Assembly: GCF_036884655.1 (NCBI RefSeq)
Contig: NC_088342.1
Location: 11,671,001-11,735,000, forward strand
Source: Musa acuminata AAA Group
Lineage: Eukaryota > Streptophyta > Magnoliopsida > Zingiberales > Musaceae
Direction of reading: 5' to 3'
Length of the DNA: 64,000 nucleotides
Shown: positions 43,375 through 56,366 of the stretch, piece by piece
How positions within the stretch are numbered: position 1 is the first letter of the stretch
Layout: each line of letters begins with the position of its first letter
Notes under the pieces: generated by a model
What the model was told of the DNA's origin: nothing
Seen by the model: the letters and a program-made list of their open reading frames with translations, nothing else
The model's database searches: none
Position numbers and translations under genes: made by a program

Positions 43375-44790
43375 ATCTCCCCCTTTTTGATGATGACAAT
43401 CAATTGATGATGAATTTAACCTTAACTCCCCCTATCTATAAGTCATACTTGAGAAAAGATATTCTTGAATTCAAGGCCTTTGAATTCAGGAAACAAACTG
43501 ATAAGATAAGTTCATTAAACTTATCAACATGCACATCATGATTCCTATCATAATCTAACATTCTCAAAATGAAGTCAAGGCATGACATTCATTTTCAAGT
43601 ATGGTATTTCAAATATGAAAGATGACAAAGATAGTAATTCATTATTCTATGGCAAGATATCAATTATAAAATAGCAAGTTAAGCTCTAGATATCTTATCA
43701 TAATGAAAGAAATTTATCAAGCAAACATTTCAAGTATATATGATGAAATACATTGCATACATTTGTCATCAATTTACCATATTTTGGTATTATTTCTCCC
43801 CCTTTGTCATCAACAAAAAGGAGAACAATTCAACAATGTAAGTGTGGTAAAAAAAAAATCAAGCAAGTTTCACACTCAAAAGTTCTCATCATTAAATATT
43901 ATCAATATTAAAGCGATAGATTCCATCAACTTCTCCCCCTTTGTCATCACAATTTTGCACGAAGAAGAGGAAAGAAGGTAAAGAGGGAATCCATTAGGAA
44001 CTAAATTTGTGAAATGATTTGAATCAAGTCAAAAATGATAAATAAGTTTTTGTTAAAACATGCTTTCATTTTGACAAAGAGAAAGGATTCATGAAAAAGA
44101 TCGAGATATCCATATGAAATCAAATCCCCAATCTTGCAAATAATTATCACACACGAAAATTCATCTTTCAAGGATTAAGATATCCATTGGAATTCATAAA
44201 ATTCATCTTTCATGAGAAGAATAAGGAAGAATTCATGGGAGAGGAGTATCACATGAAGGAGAAATTCATGAATAAAACTTTATAGTGAGAAGAGCATTAC
44301 ATCAAATTCATTCCTCATTAAAAATTCATAAGAGTGAAATCCGTAAAAGATGCATTTGTCAATGACTTCTATGTATCAAATATCAAGATAATTAAATGCA
44401 CAATCACTTTATGCATGATAAAAATATTTCGACATAGCCTTTCATCACTCTTTGCATGAAATATCATTATTATTGCATTGTAGCATTCAAAAGTTCACAA
44501 TATTAAGAATCCGATAATGCATCATTTGTATGATAAAGAGATCACAACATCATAAAATTTTCAGCACAGAGTTTTGACAGCAAAGTAAGAGTTATAACAT
44601 CTAAGTAATCATCTTATTCACATCATAAGAGGAGAAGATTCGTACTCAAACATCATATAAAACTTGTATGGGAAAATGTATATGGCTCATTGCGCATACT
44701 ATAAGATCATGATTTAAGTGAGTGATCCAAGGAATCAAGAAAGTCCGAAAATAAAATTTAACAAATTCATGCATTTAGACAAATTAACAT
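43375..44790 (-). other. 3' non-coding region of element D with polypurine tracts
   Basis: The terminal tract (minus strand AAAAAGGGGGAGAT) is at 43375-43388. Additional tracts in the context GTTGATGACAAAGGGGGAGA lie at 43795-43814 and 43932-43950. The rest is AT-rich and non-coding. Confidence 0.78.
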
Positions 44791-47760
44791 TCCTAATTCT
44801 CTTATAATAAAATCAAATTATTTTTCACTTAAAGGCTTTATAAAAATATCGGCTAATTGATGTTTCGTATCAATAAACTCTAAGATTACATTATGATTAT
44901 TAACATGATCTCATATAAAGTGATGCCTAATATCAATATGTTTAGTTCTAGAGTATTGAATGAGATTTTTTGTTAAACATATTGCACTTGTGTTATCACA
45001 TTTTATGGGAATATTTTTAAGATGAACCTTATAATCCTCTAAAGTGTTTTTCATCCACACAACTTGTGCACAACATGCTCTAGTTGCAATGTACTCAGCT
45101 TTGGTTGTAGATAGTGCAATCGAGTTTTGTTTCTTACAAGTCTAAGAAACAAGTGCGTGTCCTAAAAATTGACATGTTCCGAATGTGTTTTTTTCTATCT
45201 AATCTACATCCAACAAAATTTGCATCAACATAAGCAATTAGTTCCAAGTTCTTAGATTTTGGATGTCATAATCCTAGATTAGTGTACCTTTAAGATATCT
45301 AAGAATACTTTTAATTGCATTAAGATGAGATATCTTAGGATTAGATTGAAACCTAGCACAAAGTCCTACACTAAACATGATATCCGGTCTAGTTATGGTG
45401 AGGTATAGTAAACTTCCTATCATACCCCTATAAGCCTTTTGATCAAAGCTTTCTCCACTTTTGTCAATGTCTAACTTAGTGGAGGTACTCATAGGAGTAT
45501 TGATAGCCTTTGAGCTATCCATATTTAACCTTTTTAGCAAATCTAAAGTATATTTTGTTTGACTAAGAAAAATACCAATACTTAGTTGTTTGATTTGTAA
45601 GCCTAAATAGAAAGTTAATTCCCCCATCACACTCATATCAAATTCAAGACTCATACTTTTAGTAAATGATTCACATAGAGATTCATTCGTGGAACCAAAA
45701 ATAATATCATCAACATAAATTTGAATAATAAGAAAATTATTTTCAAAATTTTTGATAAACAATGTAGTATTAACCTTTCCTTTAGAGAAATTATTTTTGA
45801 TAAGAAATGAGCTAAGTCTCTCATACCAAGCCCTTGGTGCTTGTTTCAATCCATAGAGAACTTTAGTCAATTTAAACACATGATTAGGGAGATTATCATT
45901 CTCAAATCTAGGAGGTTGTTCAACATAAACTTCTTCAGAAATAAAGCCATTAAGAAAAGCACTTTTAACATCCATTTGAAATAACTTAAAATTGTTACTA
46001 CTAGTATAGGCAAGGAGCATCCTTATGACTTCTAATCATGCCACAGGAGAGAGGGTCTCTTCATAATCGATCCCTTCTTCTTGGTTGAAATCTTTGGCCA
46101 CTAATTTAGTCTTATTTCTAACCACGATACCAAGTTAATCTTTCTTGTTTCTAAAGACTCATTTAGTACCAATAACTAAATGATCATTTGGCCTCATAAC
46201 AAGCTTTCACACCTCATTTCTCTCAAATTTATTTAACTCATCTTATATTGTGATGACCCATGAATCATCTTTAAGGCATCGTCAATGCATTTAGGTTCAA
46301 TTTAGGAGAGAAAAGCGACATTTGCACAAAAATTCTTGAGAGGAACGAGTTTGAACCCCTTTAGACGTGTCTCCTATGATTAGCTCCTTGGGATGAGCAT
46401 CTACATACTTCCATTCCTTAGGTAAGGATGTTTCCGAAGAAGATGCATCCAAGTTACTAGGTGGAGAAGAGGATTCATTTAAATTCAAAGTATCAAAATT
46501 AAGATCATCATCGAAATTATTTTTCTTAACTTCGAAAACTTCATTAAAAACCACATGAATTTATTCTTCTATAACCAAAGTTCTTTTGTTAAAGATATGA
46601 AAAGCTTTAGATATGGAAGAATAACCAAGAAAAATTCCTTTATCGGATTTTGCATCAAACTTTCTTAAGGTATCTTTTTCATTCAATATAAAGCATTTAC
46701 ATCCGAAAACTTTAAAATATGAAACATTGGGTTTTTTGTTGTTCTACAACTCATAAGGAGTTTTGGAAAGTAATGGTCTTACTAGAACCCTATTCATGAC
46801 ATAGCATGCCGTATTTATGGCTTCGACCCCAAAATATTTCGGTAGGCTATGTTCATTTAACATGGTTCTTGCCATTTCTTGTAAGTTTCTATTCTTTCTT
46901 TTTATTACTCCATTTTGTTAAGGATTTCTTAGAGTAGAGAAGTTATGGCTGTATCTATTAGATTCACAAAATTCTTGGACATCACGATTTTAAAATTCAC
47001 CATTGTGATCACTTCGTACTGACGAAATCATAAAACCCTTTTCATTTTAAACTAGTTTACAAAACATAGAGAAATACCTAAATTAATCATTTTTGTGTAC
47101 CAAAAAGTAAGTCCATGTGTATCTACTAAAATCATCTACAATGACAAATGCGTATTTGCTACCTCCTAGGCTTGATGTAGCAATTGGTCCGAACAAGTCC
47201 ATATGGATCAATTGCAAAAGATCTAGAAGTGCTTATTTGGTTCTTAGGTTTGAAGCTACATTTTATTTGTTTTTCTAGTTGATACGCATCACACACATTA
47301 TGTTTGACAAACTTGATATGAGGAATTCCTCTTACAAGTTCTTTAAATGAAATTTGAGAGATTAGTTTCATGCTAGCATGACCTAATCTCCAATACCAAA
47401 GCCAAGTATCGTCATTCAAAATTGAAAAGCACATTTCATTACATAGATCATTAATGTCGATAGTGTATATATTATTTTGTTTTAAGGCAATCATAGATGT
47501 GTTTTTGTGTGGTTTTTCAATAATGCAAGCATTGGATTCAAATTTAATGATGTATCCTTTAGCACAATTGACTAATGCTTAAGAGATTATGCTTTAAGCC
47601 ATCGACCAATAACATATCTTCAATAAAGAAGTTGGATTTGTTACCTATGGTTCCTTTGCCAATAATTTTACCCTTGTTGTTGTCTTCGAAGGTGATATAT
47701 CCTTCGTCTATGCTAGTGAGCTTAGAGAATTGAGATGGATCTCTAGTCATATGCCTTGAG
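44791..47760 (-). pseudogene. Protease, integrase, RT and RNase H of element D
   Basis: Right to left: protease core around CSRHMTRDPSQFSKLTSIDE near 47700-47765. The integrase zinc domain includes LWYWRLGHASMKLISQISFK. The core is degraded and followed by the SKGVQTRSS linker at 46300-46550. RT is open for 248 codons at 45274-46020 with FQMDVKSAFLNGFISEEVYV and the active site YVDDIIFGSTNES. RNase H remnants (CDNTSAI-type and SRTKHIDI-type segments) lie at 44800-45100. Stops are scattered, mainly in Trp and Gln codons. RT is the best preserved domain. Confidence 0.87.
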
Positions 47761-48039
47761 CATCCACTATTAAGGTACCATCTCTTGCTCCTAGCTTGTG
47801 ATGGTATATTTTTCTACAAAAAAAGGATGATTTTTAGATACCTATTTGACCTTGGGTGTCTCAAAAATCGATCTACATAGCTTATTATGTTGCATTGAGT
47901 CATTTGAGGTTTTTTTAGGAACCCAAATCAATTTATGTGGACTATATTTCTTGAATGAACAATGATAAGCTACATGCCCAAATTTGTAACAAAAGTTACA
48001 TTTGTTTCAGGATGAAACATATAAAGTAGGGCCTTTAAC

Positions 48040-49374
48040 AAAGGTGGTTGGATTTTAGTGAGAGCTACTCATAAATTTGATTCCGCCTTTTCTATGTACG
48101 TGACCCTTGTTGGCAAGGATCATGTTCAAGGACTTACTACCAACCTCAAATTTTTCTAAGGTTTTTTTGAGTACCAAGTTTTCCTTTTTAAGTGTTTCTA
48201 GTTTATCACATTTCGTACATGGAGCTAAACAATCATTATGCTTAACTTTTAATCTATCGAAATCACTAATAAGAGAAGCATGCTCCTTTTTTAATAATTT
48301 ATATTTTTTACTAATTAATTTACATTCATCAAATAAATCATGAAAATCATTTAATAGTTCATCAAAAGATAAATTTGTATCAAATGAACTACTCACCTCA
48401 TCTCCAATGGCCATTAGTGCATAGTGAGTAACTTGCTCGGTGATGGTAGGCTCCTCTTCTTCAGATGCACTTGAATCGTCCCATGTTGCTTTAAGAGCCT
48501 TCTTCTTTGGTTGTCTTTTCTTGGATAGGGGACATTCGCTCTTATAATGTCTCGGCTTCTTGTATTCATAGCATATTACTTGATCTTTCTTTGGTTCAAA
48601 TTTATTTTTAGTGTCATTTTTAAATTTATTTCTTTTTATGAATTTTTTTAATTTTTTTATTAAGAGTGCTAAGTCTTCATCAAGGTCCTCATCACTTGAG
48701 TTTTCTTTCAAGTGGTCTTCTTGAGTTTTTAGTGTCATATCCTTCCTATTCTTTGGAAGAGTGTCCTCAAGCTCTTCATGAGTTTTACAAGTCATCTCAT
48801 AGGTCATTAGTGACCCAATTAATTCTTGGAAAGGAAAATTATTTAGGTCTTTGGCCTCTTGAATGGCCGTGACTTTAGGGTCTCAACTCTTTGGAAGGGA
48901 TCTTAAAATTTCATTAATAAGTTCAAAATCCGAGAAACCTTTACTAAGTTATTTTAGACCATTGATGACATTCGTAAATCGGGTGCATATATCTCCAATG
49001 GTCTCACTCGGTTTTATTCGAAACAACTCATAAGTATGCACTAAAAGATTAATTTTTGACTCCTTCACTCTACTAGTGCCTTCATGAGTCACTTCGAGTG
49101 TGTGCCAAATATCAAAAGCAGTTTCACAAACGGATACATGATTAAACTCGTTTTTATCTAAGGCACAAAAGAAGGCATTCGTAGCCTTTGCGTTTAAAGC
49201 GAAAGTCTTCTTATGCAACTCATTTCAATCATTCATTGGACGAGAAGACTTTTGAAACCCATTTTCTACAATATTTCATAATTTGAAATCCATTGAAATT
49301 AGGAAGATCCTCATTCTAGTCTTCTAATATGTGAAATCCATTCCATTGAACATGGGCAGACGTGCAAATGCCAT
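48040..49374 (-). pseudogene. Gag of element D
   Basis: Starts MAFARLPMFNGMDF at 49374. Four Trp codons have become stops in the first 200 codons (Y*KTR, L*NIV, D*NEL, S*DPK). Conserved stretches are FDIWHTLEVTHEGTSRVKES and KPSETIGDICTRFTNVINGL. The 3' half, 48055-48807, is open for 250 codons with a damaged zinc knuckle CYEYKKPRHYKSEC (second Cys to Tyr, Gly to Arg). The end is KFEVGSKSLNMILANKGHV. Confidence 0.87.
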
Positions 49375-49410
49375 CTTTCTTGGGTTTAAAACCAAATGAG
49401 AGTGAACCTT

Positions 49411-49423
49411 GCTCTGATACCTA
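49411..49423 (-). promoter_or_regulatory. Primer binding site of element D
   Basis: Minus strand reads TAGGTATCAGAGC next to the 5' LTR start at 49425. Confidence 0.8.
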
Positions 49424-49424
49424 C

Positions 49425-50740
49425 TATTAGGATCAAAAGCGGCACTAAGAGGGGGGGTGAATTAGTGGAGTAGAAATTTTTTTCGATTTCAAAAGTCTTT
49501 GTTTCGATTAAAACCGATTTTGATGAAAATGGTTTCGATTCAATCTATTTCAGAGAGAAATTGAACTTGAAAGCATTTGTAAAAGTGTAAGAGAAGATTA
49601 AGGAGATTTACAATAATGTAAATTGCACAAGTGAAAAGTAAACCAAAATTTAGAGTGGTTCGGTTAATGTGACCTACATCCACTTTCGGATTCCTCCTCC
49701 AACGAGGTCACCAGCGTCCACTAAAGGCATTCCTTCAATAAGTGAAGACCAAACACCTCTTTACAGTGCTTTCTCCTTTTCCTGGGTTTAGGAGATAACC
49801 CTTACAAGCCTCACTCCTCTTTCTTGGATATTTACAAATCTAAGAGAGGGAGGGGATGACTCTTTCTAACTTTTACAACACTTAACACTTCAAATATTCA
49901 AGAGTATCTTTAACACTTTCATGCCCTTTCATGTAGAAAAGGGTGGATTATAGGCCCCAATGGCTTCAAAATTAGAGCAAAAAACTGTCTCATCCCAGAT
50001 TTTCGGGTACTAGCGGTACCACCGCCTGACACCTGACACTGGGCGGTACCACCGTCCAGTCTAGGTGGTACCATCGCTTGACAAAGCTCAGAGACCGAGC
50101 TCTAGCGGTACTACCACTGGCAGCATTAACTGCCAGCGGTACCATCGCCCAGTCTAGGTGGTACCACCGCCCAGATAACCTGGGGCACTGCTTTCCAAGC
50201 GGTGCCATCGTTGGCCAAGAATTCATGGGCTGAATGGGCTGCTTAATTCGGCCCAATTCAACTCTATTAAGGGCCCAATTGGCCCCTAATTAAGTTAGTG
50301 GGATTACCTCCCAATCCTACCTTAATTTATGATCTAACTATGATAATTAAGACTTAATCACAGCACTTCTTATTCTGGTGCGTCAATTGCTCTTCCGACG
50401 AGCTTCCGGCAAACTTCCGGCGAACATCCAACAAACTCTCAGTAATGCTCCGGCGGACTCCCAGTAAGCTCCTGGACTTTACGATGATCTTCTTGGTGAG
50501 TTTTGATGAGCTTCTTCGGTAAGCTCCTGGACTTCTCGGTTGGTTCCGGCAAAACTTCCGACGAACGTCCGGACTTCCAACGAACTCTTGAACTCCCAAT
50601 GAGATCTCGATCTTGACTCCAGCACAACACCTGCTTTATGTCTTACTGCTATCGTAGTTAATCCTGCACACTTTTCTCAACATATAAATTAGATCAAATA
50701 ATTTACAATTGACTTCATCATCAAAATCCAAGATTCAACG
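49425..50740 (-). repeat. 5' LTR of element D
   Basis: 1316 bp, TATTAGGATCAAAAG to AGATTCAACG. Contains GGTACCACCGCC-type palindromes at 50015-50210 and the CGG-rich segment at 50390-50600. Confidence 0.9.
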
Positions 50741-50745
50741 TAGAG

Positions 50746-51244
50746 AACTGGCTTCTCTTTCTTGATAGTGCTCTCTACCTCCCTCAACATATTGAGGAGC
50801 TCCGGGAGAGTCACCTCAAGCTTGTTCATATTAAAATTCATTATGAACCGTGAAAAAGAATCTGGTAGGGACTGAAGCACAATGTCCACACACAAGTTAT
50901 CCTCTAGGACCATTCCTAGACCTGTGATTTTCTCTATCCACTTAATCATTTTTAGAATATGGTTCTGAACCGGTGTCCCCTCAGTCATCCTAGCTTGGAA
51001 GAGGCTCTTGGATATCTCATATCGCTAAGTCCTCTATTCCTCAAACAGTTTATGGACATATAGGAGAATGAATCTGGCATCTATCTTTTCATGTTGTCTC
51101 TATAACTCAGGAGTCATAGAGCCCAACATGTAACACTGAGCAAGAGTGGAGTCATAATTGTACTTCACGTCATGAGCGATCTCATCCTCGCTTGCCCCTT
51201 TCTCGGGCATAGGCATCACTATATCGAGGACATATATAATTTTT
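50746..51244 (-). pseudogene. Gag core of element C (beyond element D)
   Basis: Includes MTEGTPVQNHILKMIKWIEK, LQSLPDSFSRFIMNFNMN and LPELLNMLREVESTIKKEKP, followed rightward by LAQCYMLGSMTPEL with stops and IIYVLDIVMP. The match to the Gag of A ends at 51244. The first 40 or so residues are missing. Confidence 0.87.
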
Positions 51245-51595
51245 GTTGAATCTCGGATTTTGATGATGAAACCAATCAATATGTGTTTATGTTGTAATCT
51301 GCGTTTTTTAGCGATGCAGGATGCTTCGATCAGGATGAGACAATTATAGCAGGAAAATCATGTTGTGCCGGAGGAACAGGTCAGAAGATTGGACATCGGG
51401 CCGGTGGATCGGTCGACGTATCGATATAAGGCTTCGGACCATGGATTCGGGCATCGGGCCAAGAAGAGCGGGTATTGCACCAAGGATATCAGAGTTGCAT
51501 AGTCAATTGACCGATTGGGCAATAGGCCGTAAGAGAGGACGATATACCGAAGAATCGAACGAAGCGTCGAGGGACTTCCAACATGTAATTAAGGC
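51245..51595 (+). repeat. LTR fragment L (H-type Sirevirus), plus orientation
   Basis: Begins TGTTGAATCTCGGATTTTG and matches the end of the H LTRs read in reverse, down to GGGACTTCCAACATG. The rest of the LTR is missing. No target duplication with its flank. It marks the break of element C. Confidence 0.78.
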
Positions 51596-51659
51596 ATGTA
51601 ATTGTGTAAAATCATCATGGCAATTAAGTGATTTGATCATTAAATCAAAAAAATCTGAA

Positions 51660-54600
51660 AAATAATCTTAACAAGTTCATGCATTCGGACATATTAACAT
51701 TCCTAATTCTCTTCTAATGAAATCAAATTATTCTTCACTTAGTGGTTTTGTAAAAATATCAGCTAGTTGATACTTAGTATTTATGAACTCTATGATTACA
51801 TTATGATTACATTATGATTAGTGACATGATCTCGTATAAAGTGATGTCTAATATCAATATGTTTTGTTCTTGAGTGTTGAATGAGATTCTTTGTTAAACA
51901 TATTGCATTTGTGTTATCACATTTAATGGGAATGTTTTTAAGATGGATTTTATAATCTTCTAAGGTGTTTTTCATCCACACAACTTGTGCACAGCATGCA
52001 CTAGCTACAATATACTCAACTTCGGTTGTTGATAGTGCAACCGAGTTTTGTTTCTTAGATGACTAGGAAACAAGGGAATGTCCCAAAAATTGACATGTTC
52101 CTGATGTGCTTTTTCTATCTAGTCTACACCCAGCAAAATCCGCATCAGCATAAGCAATTAACTCAAAATTCTCGGATTTTGGATATCATAATCCTAGATT
52201 TGTGGTACCTTTAAGATATCTAAGTATTCTTTTAACCACTTTGAGATGAGATATCTTAGCGATTGAAACCTAGCACAAAGTCCTACACTGAACATGATGT
52301 CTGGTCTAGTTGCAGTGAGGTAAAGTAAACTTCCTATCATACCCCTATAAGTTTTTTCATCGAAGCTTTCTCCATTTTCATCAACTTCTAACTGGAGGTG
52401 CTCATAGGAGTGTTAATAGCTTTTGAGCTATCCATATTAAATCTTTTTAACAAATCTAAAGCATATTTAGTTTGACTAATAAAGATACCATTGCTTAGTT
52501 GCTTAATTTGTAAGCCAAAGAAAAAGGTTAATTCTCCCATCAAACTCATTTCAAATTCAAGACTCATGGTTTTAGCAAAAGATTCACAAAAAGATTCATT
52601 CGTAGAACCGAAGATAATATCATCAACATAAATCCAAATAATGAGAAAATTATTTTCAAAATTCTTGATAAACAATGTAGTATCGACCTTGTCTTTTGTG
52701 AAATTATTTTCAATAAGAAAAATACTTAGTCTATCATTCCAAGCCCTTGGGGCTTGTTTTAAACCATAGAAAGCTTTGGTTAATTTAAATACATGATTAG
52801 GGAGGCTATTATTTTTAAATCCGGGAGGTTGTTCAACATAAACTTCTTCATAAATAAAGCCATTAAGAAAAGCGCTTTTAACATCTATTTAAAATAACTT
52901 AAAATTATTATTACTAGCATAGGCAAGGAGCATCCTTATGACTTTTAATCTAGCCACAGGAGCGAAGGTTTCTTCGTAATCGATACCTTCTTCTTGGTTG
53001 AAACCTTTGGCCACTAATCTAGCCTTGTTTCTTACCACGATACCATATTCATCTTGCTTGTTTCGGAAGACCCATTTAGTACCAATAACTAAATGGTCAT
53101 TTGGCCTAGGAACAAGTTTCCACATCTCATTTCTCTCAAATTAATTTAACTCATCTTGCATTGCGATAATCCATGAATCATCTTTCATGGCTTCGTCAAT
53201 ACATTTAGGTTCAATTTGAGAGAGAAAAGCGGCGTTGGCACAAAACTTTTTAAGAGAAGAACGTGTTTGAACCCCCTTAGATGTGTCTCCTAGGATTAGC
53301 TCCTTAGGATGAGCATCTACATACTTCCAATCCTTGGGTAAGGATGTTTCGGAAGTGGATGCATCCAAGTTGCTAGTTGGAGAAGGAGTTTTATTTAAAT
53401 TTAAAGAATCGAAATTAACATCATCATCAAAATTATTTTTCTTGATTTCGAAAATCTCATTGAAAACAACATGAATGGATTCTTCTATAATTAAAGTTCT
53501 TTTATTGAAGATACAAAAAGCTTTAGAAACCGAAGAATAACCAAGAAAAATTCCTTCATCGGATTTAGCATCAAATTTTTCTAAGGCATCTTTTTCATTC
53601 AAGATAAAACACTTACACCCAAAAACTTTAAAATATGAAACATTAGGTTTTTTTATTGTTCCATGACTCATAGGGAGTTTTGGTGAGTAAGGGTCTTATT
53701 AGAACTCTATTCAAAATATAGCATGCAGTGTTTACAGCTTTGACCCAAAAGTATTTGGGTAGGCTATGTTCATTCAACATGGTTCTTGTCATTTCTTGAA
53801 AAATTTTTATTCTTTCTTTCTACTACTCCATTTTGTTAAGGATTTTTTGGAGTAGAGAAGTTATGGTTGTATCCATTAGATTCATAAAATTCTTGAAAAT
53901 CACGGTTTTGAAATTCACTACCGTGATCACTTCGAATTGATAAAATCATAAAACCCTTTTCATTTTGAACAAGTTTACAAAACTTGATGAAATATCTAAA
54001 GCATTCATTTTTATGTTTCAAGAAATAAGTCCATGTGTATCTACTATAGTCATCTACAATGACGAAGGCGTATTTGCTACCTTCGAGGCTTAATATAGAG
54101 ATTGGTCCGAACAAGTCCATATGGATCAATTGTAAGGGCCTAGAGGTACTTATTTGATTCTTAGATTTGAAATCACCCTTAATTTGTTTTCCTAATTGAC
54201 AAGCATCATACACATTATCTTTAATGAACTTGATATGAGGAATTCCTCAAACAAGTTCTTTGGATGATATTTGAGTGATTAGTTTAATGCTAGCATGACC
54301 TAATCTCCTGTGCCAAAGCCTCGCATCCTCATTCAAAACTGAGAAACACATTTCATTGCAAAGATCATTGATGTCAATGGTGTATACGTTATTATGTTTT
54401 AATGCAATCATAGATGTGTTTTTGTATGGTTTTTCAATGATGCAAGCATTAGATTCGAATTTGACGATATATCCTTTATCACATAATTGACTAATTCTTA
54501 AGAGGTTATGTTTTAAACCATCAACTAATAAAACATCTTCAATAAAGAAGTTAGATTTGTTACCTATAGTTCTTTTGCCAATGATTTTACCCTTGTTGTT

Positions 54601-54732
54601 GTCTCCAAAGGTGACATAGCCTTCGTCTATGCTAGTAAGCTTAGAGAATTGAGATGGATCTCTGATCATATGCCTTGAGCATCCACTATCAAGGTACCAT
54701 CTCTTGCTCCTAGCTTGTGATGGTGTATGTCT
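51660..54732 (-). pseudogene. Protease, integrase, RT and RNase H of element F
   Basis: Right to left: protease RSKRWYLDSGCSRHM near 54665-54700 with the DSG triad. The integrase zinc domain includes LWHRRLGHASIKLITQISSK. The core has IHMDLFGPISILSLEGSKYA and IRSDHGSEFQ. The linker segment contains SKGVQTRSS. RT reads WKLVPRPNDHLVIGTKWVFR, EEGIDYEETFAPVARLKVIR, then the active site YVDDIIFGSTNES near 52600. RNase H ends with IKCDNTNAICLTKNLIQ and SRTKHIDIRHHFIRD. About a dozen stops or shifts are present. The frame joins gag through a TAG at 54733-54735. Confidence 0.87.
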
Positions 54733-56316
54733 CTACAAGAAAGGATAATTTTTAGGTACCCATTTAATTTTGGGTGCCTCAAAAACTGATCTACATTGTT
54801 TATTATGTTGCATATAGTTTATCATGGTTCCTTTAGGAACCCAAATCAGTTTGTTCGGGCTAATTTTCTTGAATGGACAATGATACATTTTATGTCCATG
54901 TTTGCAACAAAAGTTGCATTTGCTATGGTGCCGAACATGTAAGATAGGGCCTTTTACGAAGGTGGTTGGATTTTGGTGAGGACTTCTCACAAATCTGATT
55001 CCACTTCTTTTGGGAACGTGACCCTTATTTGCAAGGATCATGTTCAAAGACTTGCTACCAACCTCAAATTTCTTCAATGTGTCCTTAAGTAGTAAGTTTT
55101 CTTTTTGGAGAGTTTCTATATCATGACATTTTATACATGAAGCTAAATTATCATAATATTCAGTTTTTAATTTATCGAAATCACTAATAAGACTATCATG
55201 CTCCTTTTTTAATAATTTATATTTTCTACTAATTATTTTGTATTCATCAAATTAGTCATGGAAAGCATTTAATAATTCATCAAATGATAAATCTGCATCA
55301 ATTAAATTTGTTACTTCCTCTCCAATGGCCATTAGGGCATAATGAGCAACTTGCTCGGTGTTGGACTCCTCTTCTTCGGACACGCTCGAGTCATCCCACG
55401 TCGCTTTGAGCACCTTCTTCTTTGATGTTCTTTTCTTGGCTTGGGGACAATCACTTTTGTAGTGTCTCGGTTTTTTGTACTCGTAGCAAATAACTTAGTC
55501 CTTTTTGGGTTCAAATTTATTTTTTATATCATTTTTAAACTTGTTTCTCTTAATGAATTTTTTGAATTTCCTTGTTAGAAGTGTCAAGTCATCGTCACAG
55601 TCCTCATCACTTGAGTTTTCTCTCAAGTGGTCATCTAAAGTTCTAAGTGTCATATCCTTCCTGTTCTTTGGAAGGATGTCTTCTTGCTCTTCATGAGCCT
55701 TGCAAGTCATTTCATAGGTCATTAATGACCCGATTAGTTCTTCAAGAGGGAAGTTGTTTAAATCTTTAGCCTCTTGAATAGCAGTGACTTTAGGGTCCCA
55801 ACTCTTAGGAAGGGATCTTAGAATCCTATTTACGAGCTCAAAATCCGAAAAGCTTTTACCGAGTCCTTTTAGACCATTGACGACATCCGTGAAACGGATG
55901 TATATGTCGCCAATAGTCTCGCTTGGTTTCATTCAGAAAAGTTCAAAAGAATGTATCAAAAGATTGATTTTTGACTCTTTCACTCTACTTGTGCCTTCGT
56001 GAGTCACTTCGAGTGTATGCCAAATATCAAACGCGGTTTCACAAATCGAAACACGATTGAACTCATTTTTATCAAATGCACAAAATAAGGCATTCATAGC
56101 CTTTGTATTAAGAGCGAAAGTCTTTTTCTCCAATTCATTCCAATCGATCATTGGAAGAGAAGACTTCGAAAATCCATTTTCGACAAGATTCCAAAGTTCA
56201 AAATCCATTGAAATAAGGAAAATCCTCATTCGGGTCTTCCAATAGGTGTAGTCCATCCCATTGAACATGGGTAGATGTGTAATAGAGTAGCCCTCTTGGT
56301 TTCCGGAGTATGTCAT
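54733..56316 (-). pseudogene. Gag of element F
   Basis: Starts MTYSGNQEGYSITHLPMFNG. It is open to a TGA after SFELF (a CGG Arg codon in element E), and continues in the same frame with MKPSETIGDIYIRFTDVVNG to a TAG after EPKKD. The first knuckle is CYEYKKPRHYKSDC (second Cys to Tyr), and the second reads CNFCCKHGHKMYHC with all ligands present. Ends VPKNYPFL then TAG at 54733-54735, with the protease following in the same frame. Length equals the Gag of E. Confidence 0.88.
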
Positions 56317-56350
56317 CTCTCTTGGGTATTAATCCATTTGAGAGTTAACC

Positions 56351-56365
56351 CCGCTTTGATACCAA
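56351..56365 (-). promoter_or_regulatory. Primer binding site of element F
   Basis: Minus strand TTGGTATCAAAGCGG, directly inside the 5' LTR, one change from the consensus. Confidence 0.83.
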
Positions 56366-56366
56366 T

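Larger units (their letters stand above)
30495..50740 (-). mobile_element. Element D: full-structure Sirevirus, split by H and K
   Basis: The 3' LTR is 30495-43374 (with nested H and K), the interior 43375-49424, the 5' LTR 49425-50740, and the target duplication TAGAG. It carries gag, protease, integrase, RT and RNase H on the minus strand, followed by several polypurine tracts. Both LTR ends have decayed (TGTTATG, TATTAGG, and ATTCAACG in place of ATTCAACA). Many stops, chiefly TGG to TGA/TAG, make it inactive. Confidence 0.9.
25618..51244 (-). mobile_element. Element C: Ty1/copia of the A family, split by D and broken at its 5' end
   Basis: The 3' LTR is 25618-27219, followed by RNase H, RT, integrase, protease and zinc knuckle up to 30489. 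Sirevirus D then interrupts gag (duplication TAGAG at 30490-30494 and 50741-50745). Gag resumes and is lost at 51244, where a plus-oriented LTR fragment begins. The N-terminus of gag, leader, primer site and 5' LTR of C are not found to the right, so the element is truncated. Confidence 0.88.
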
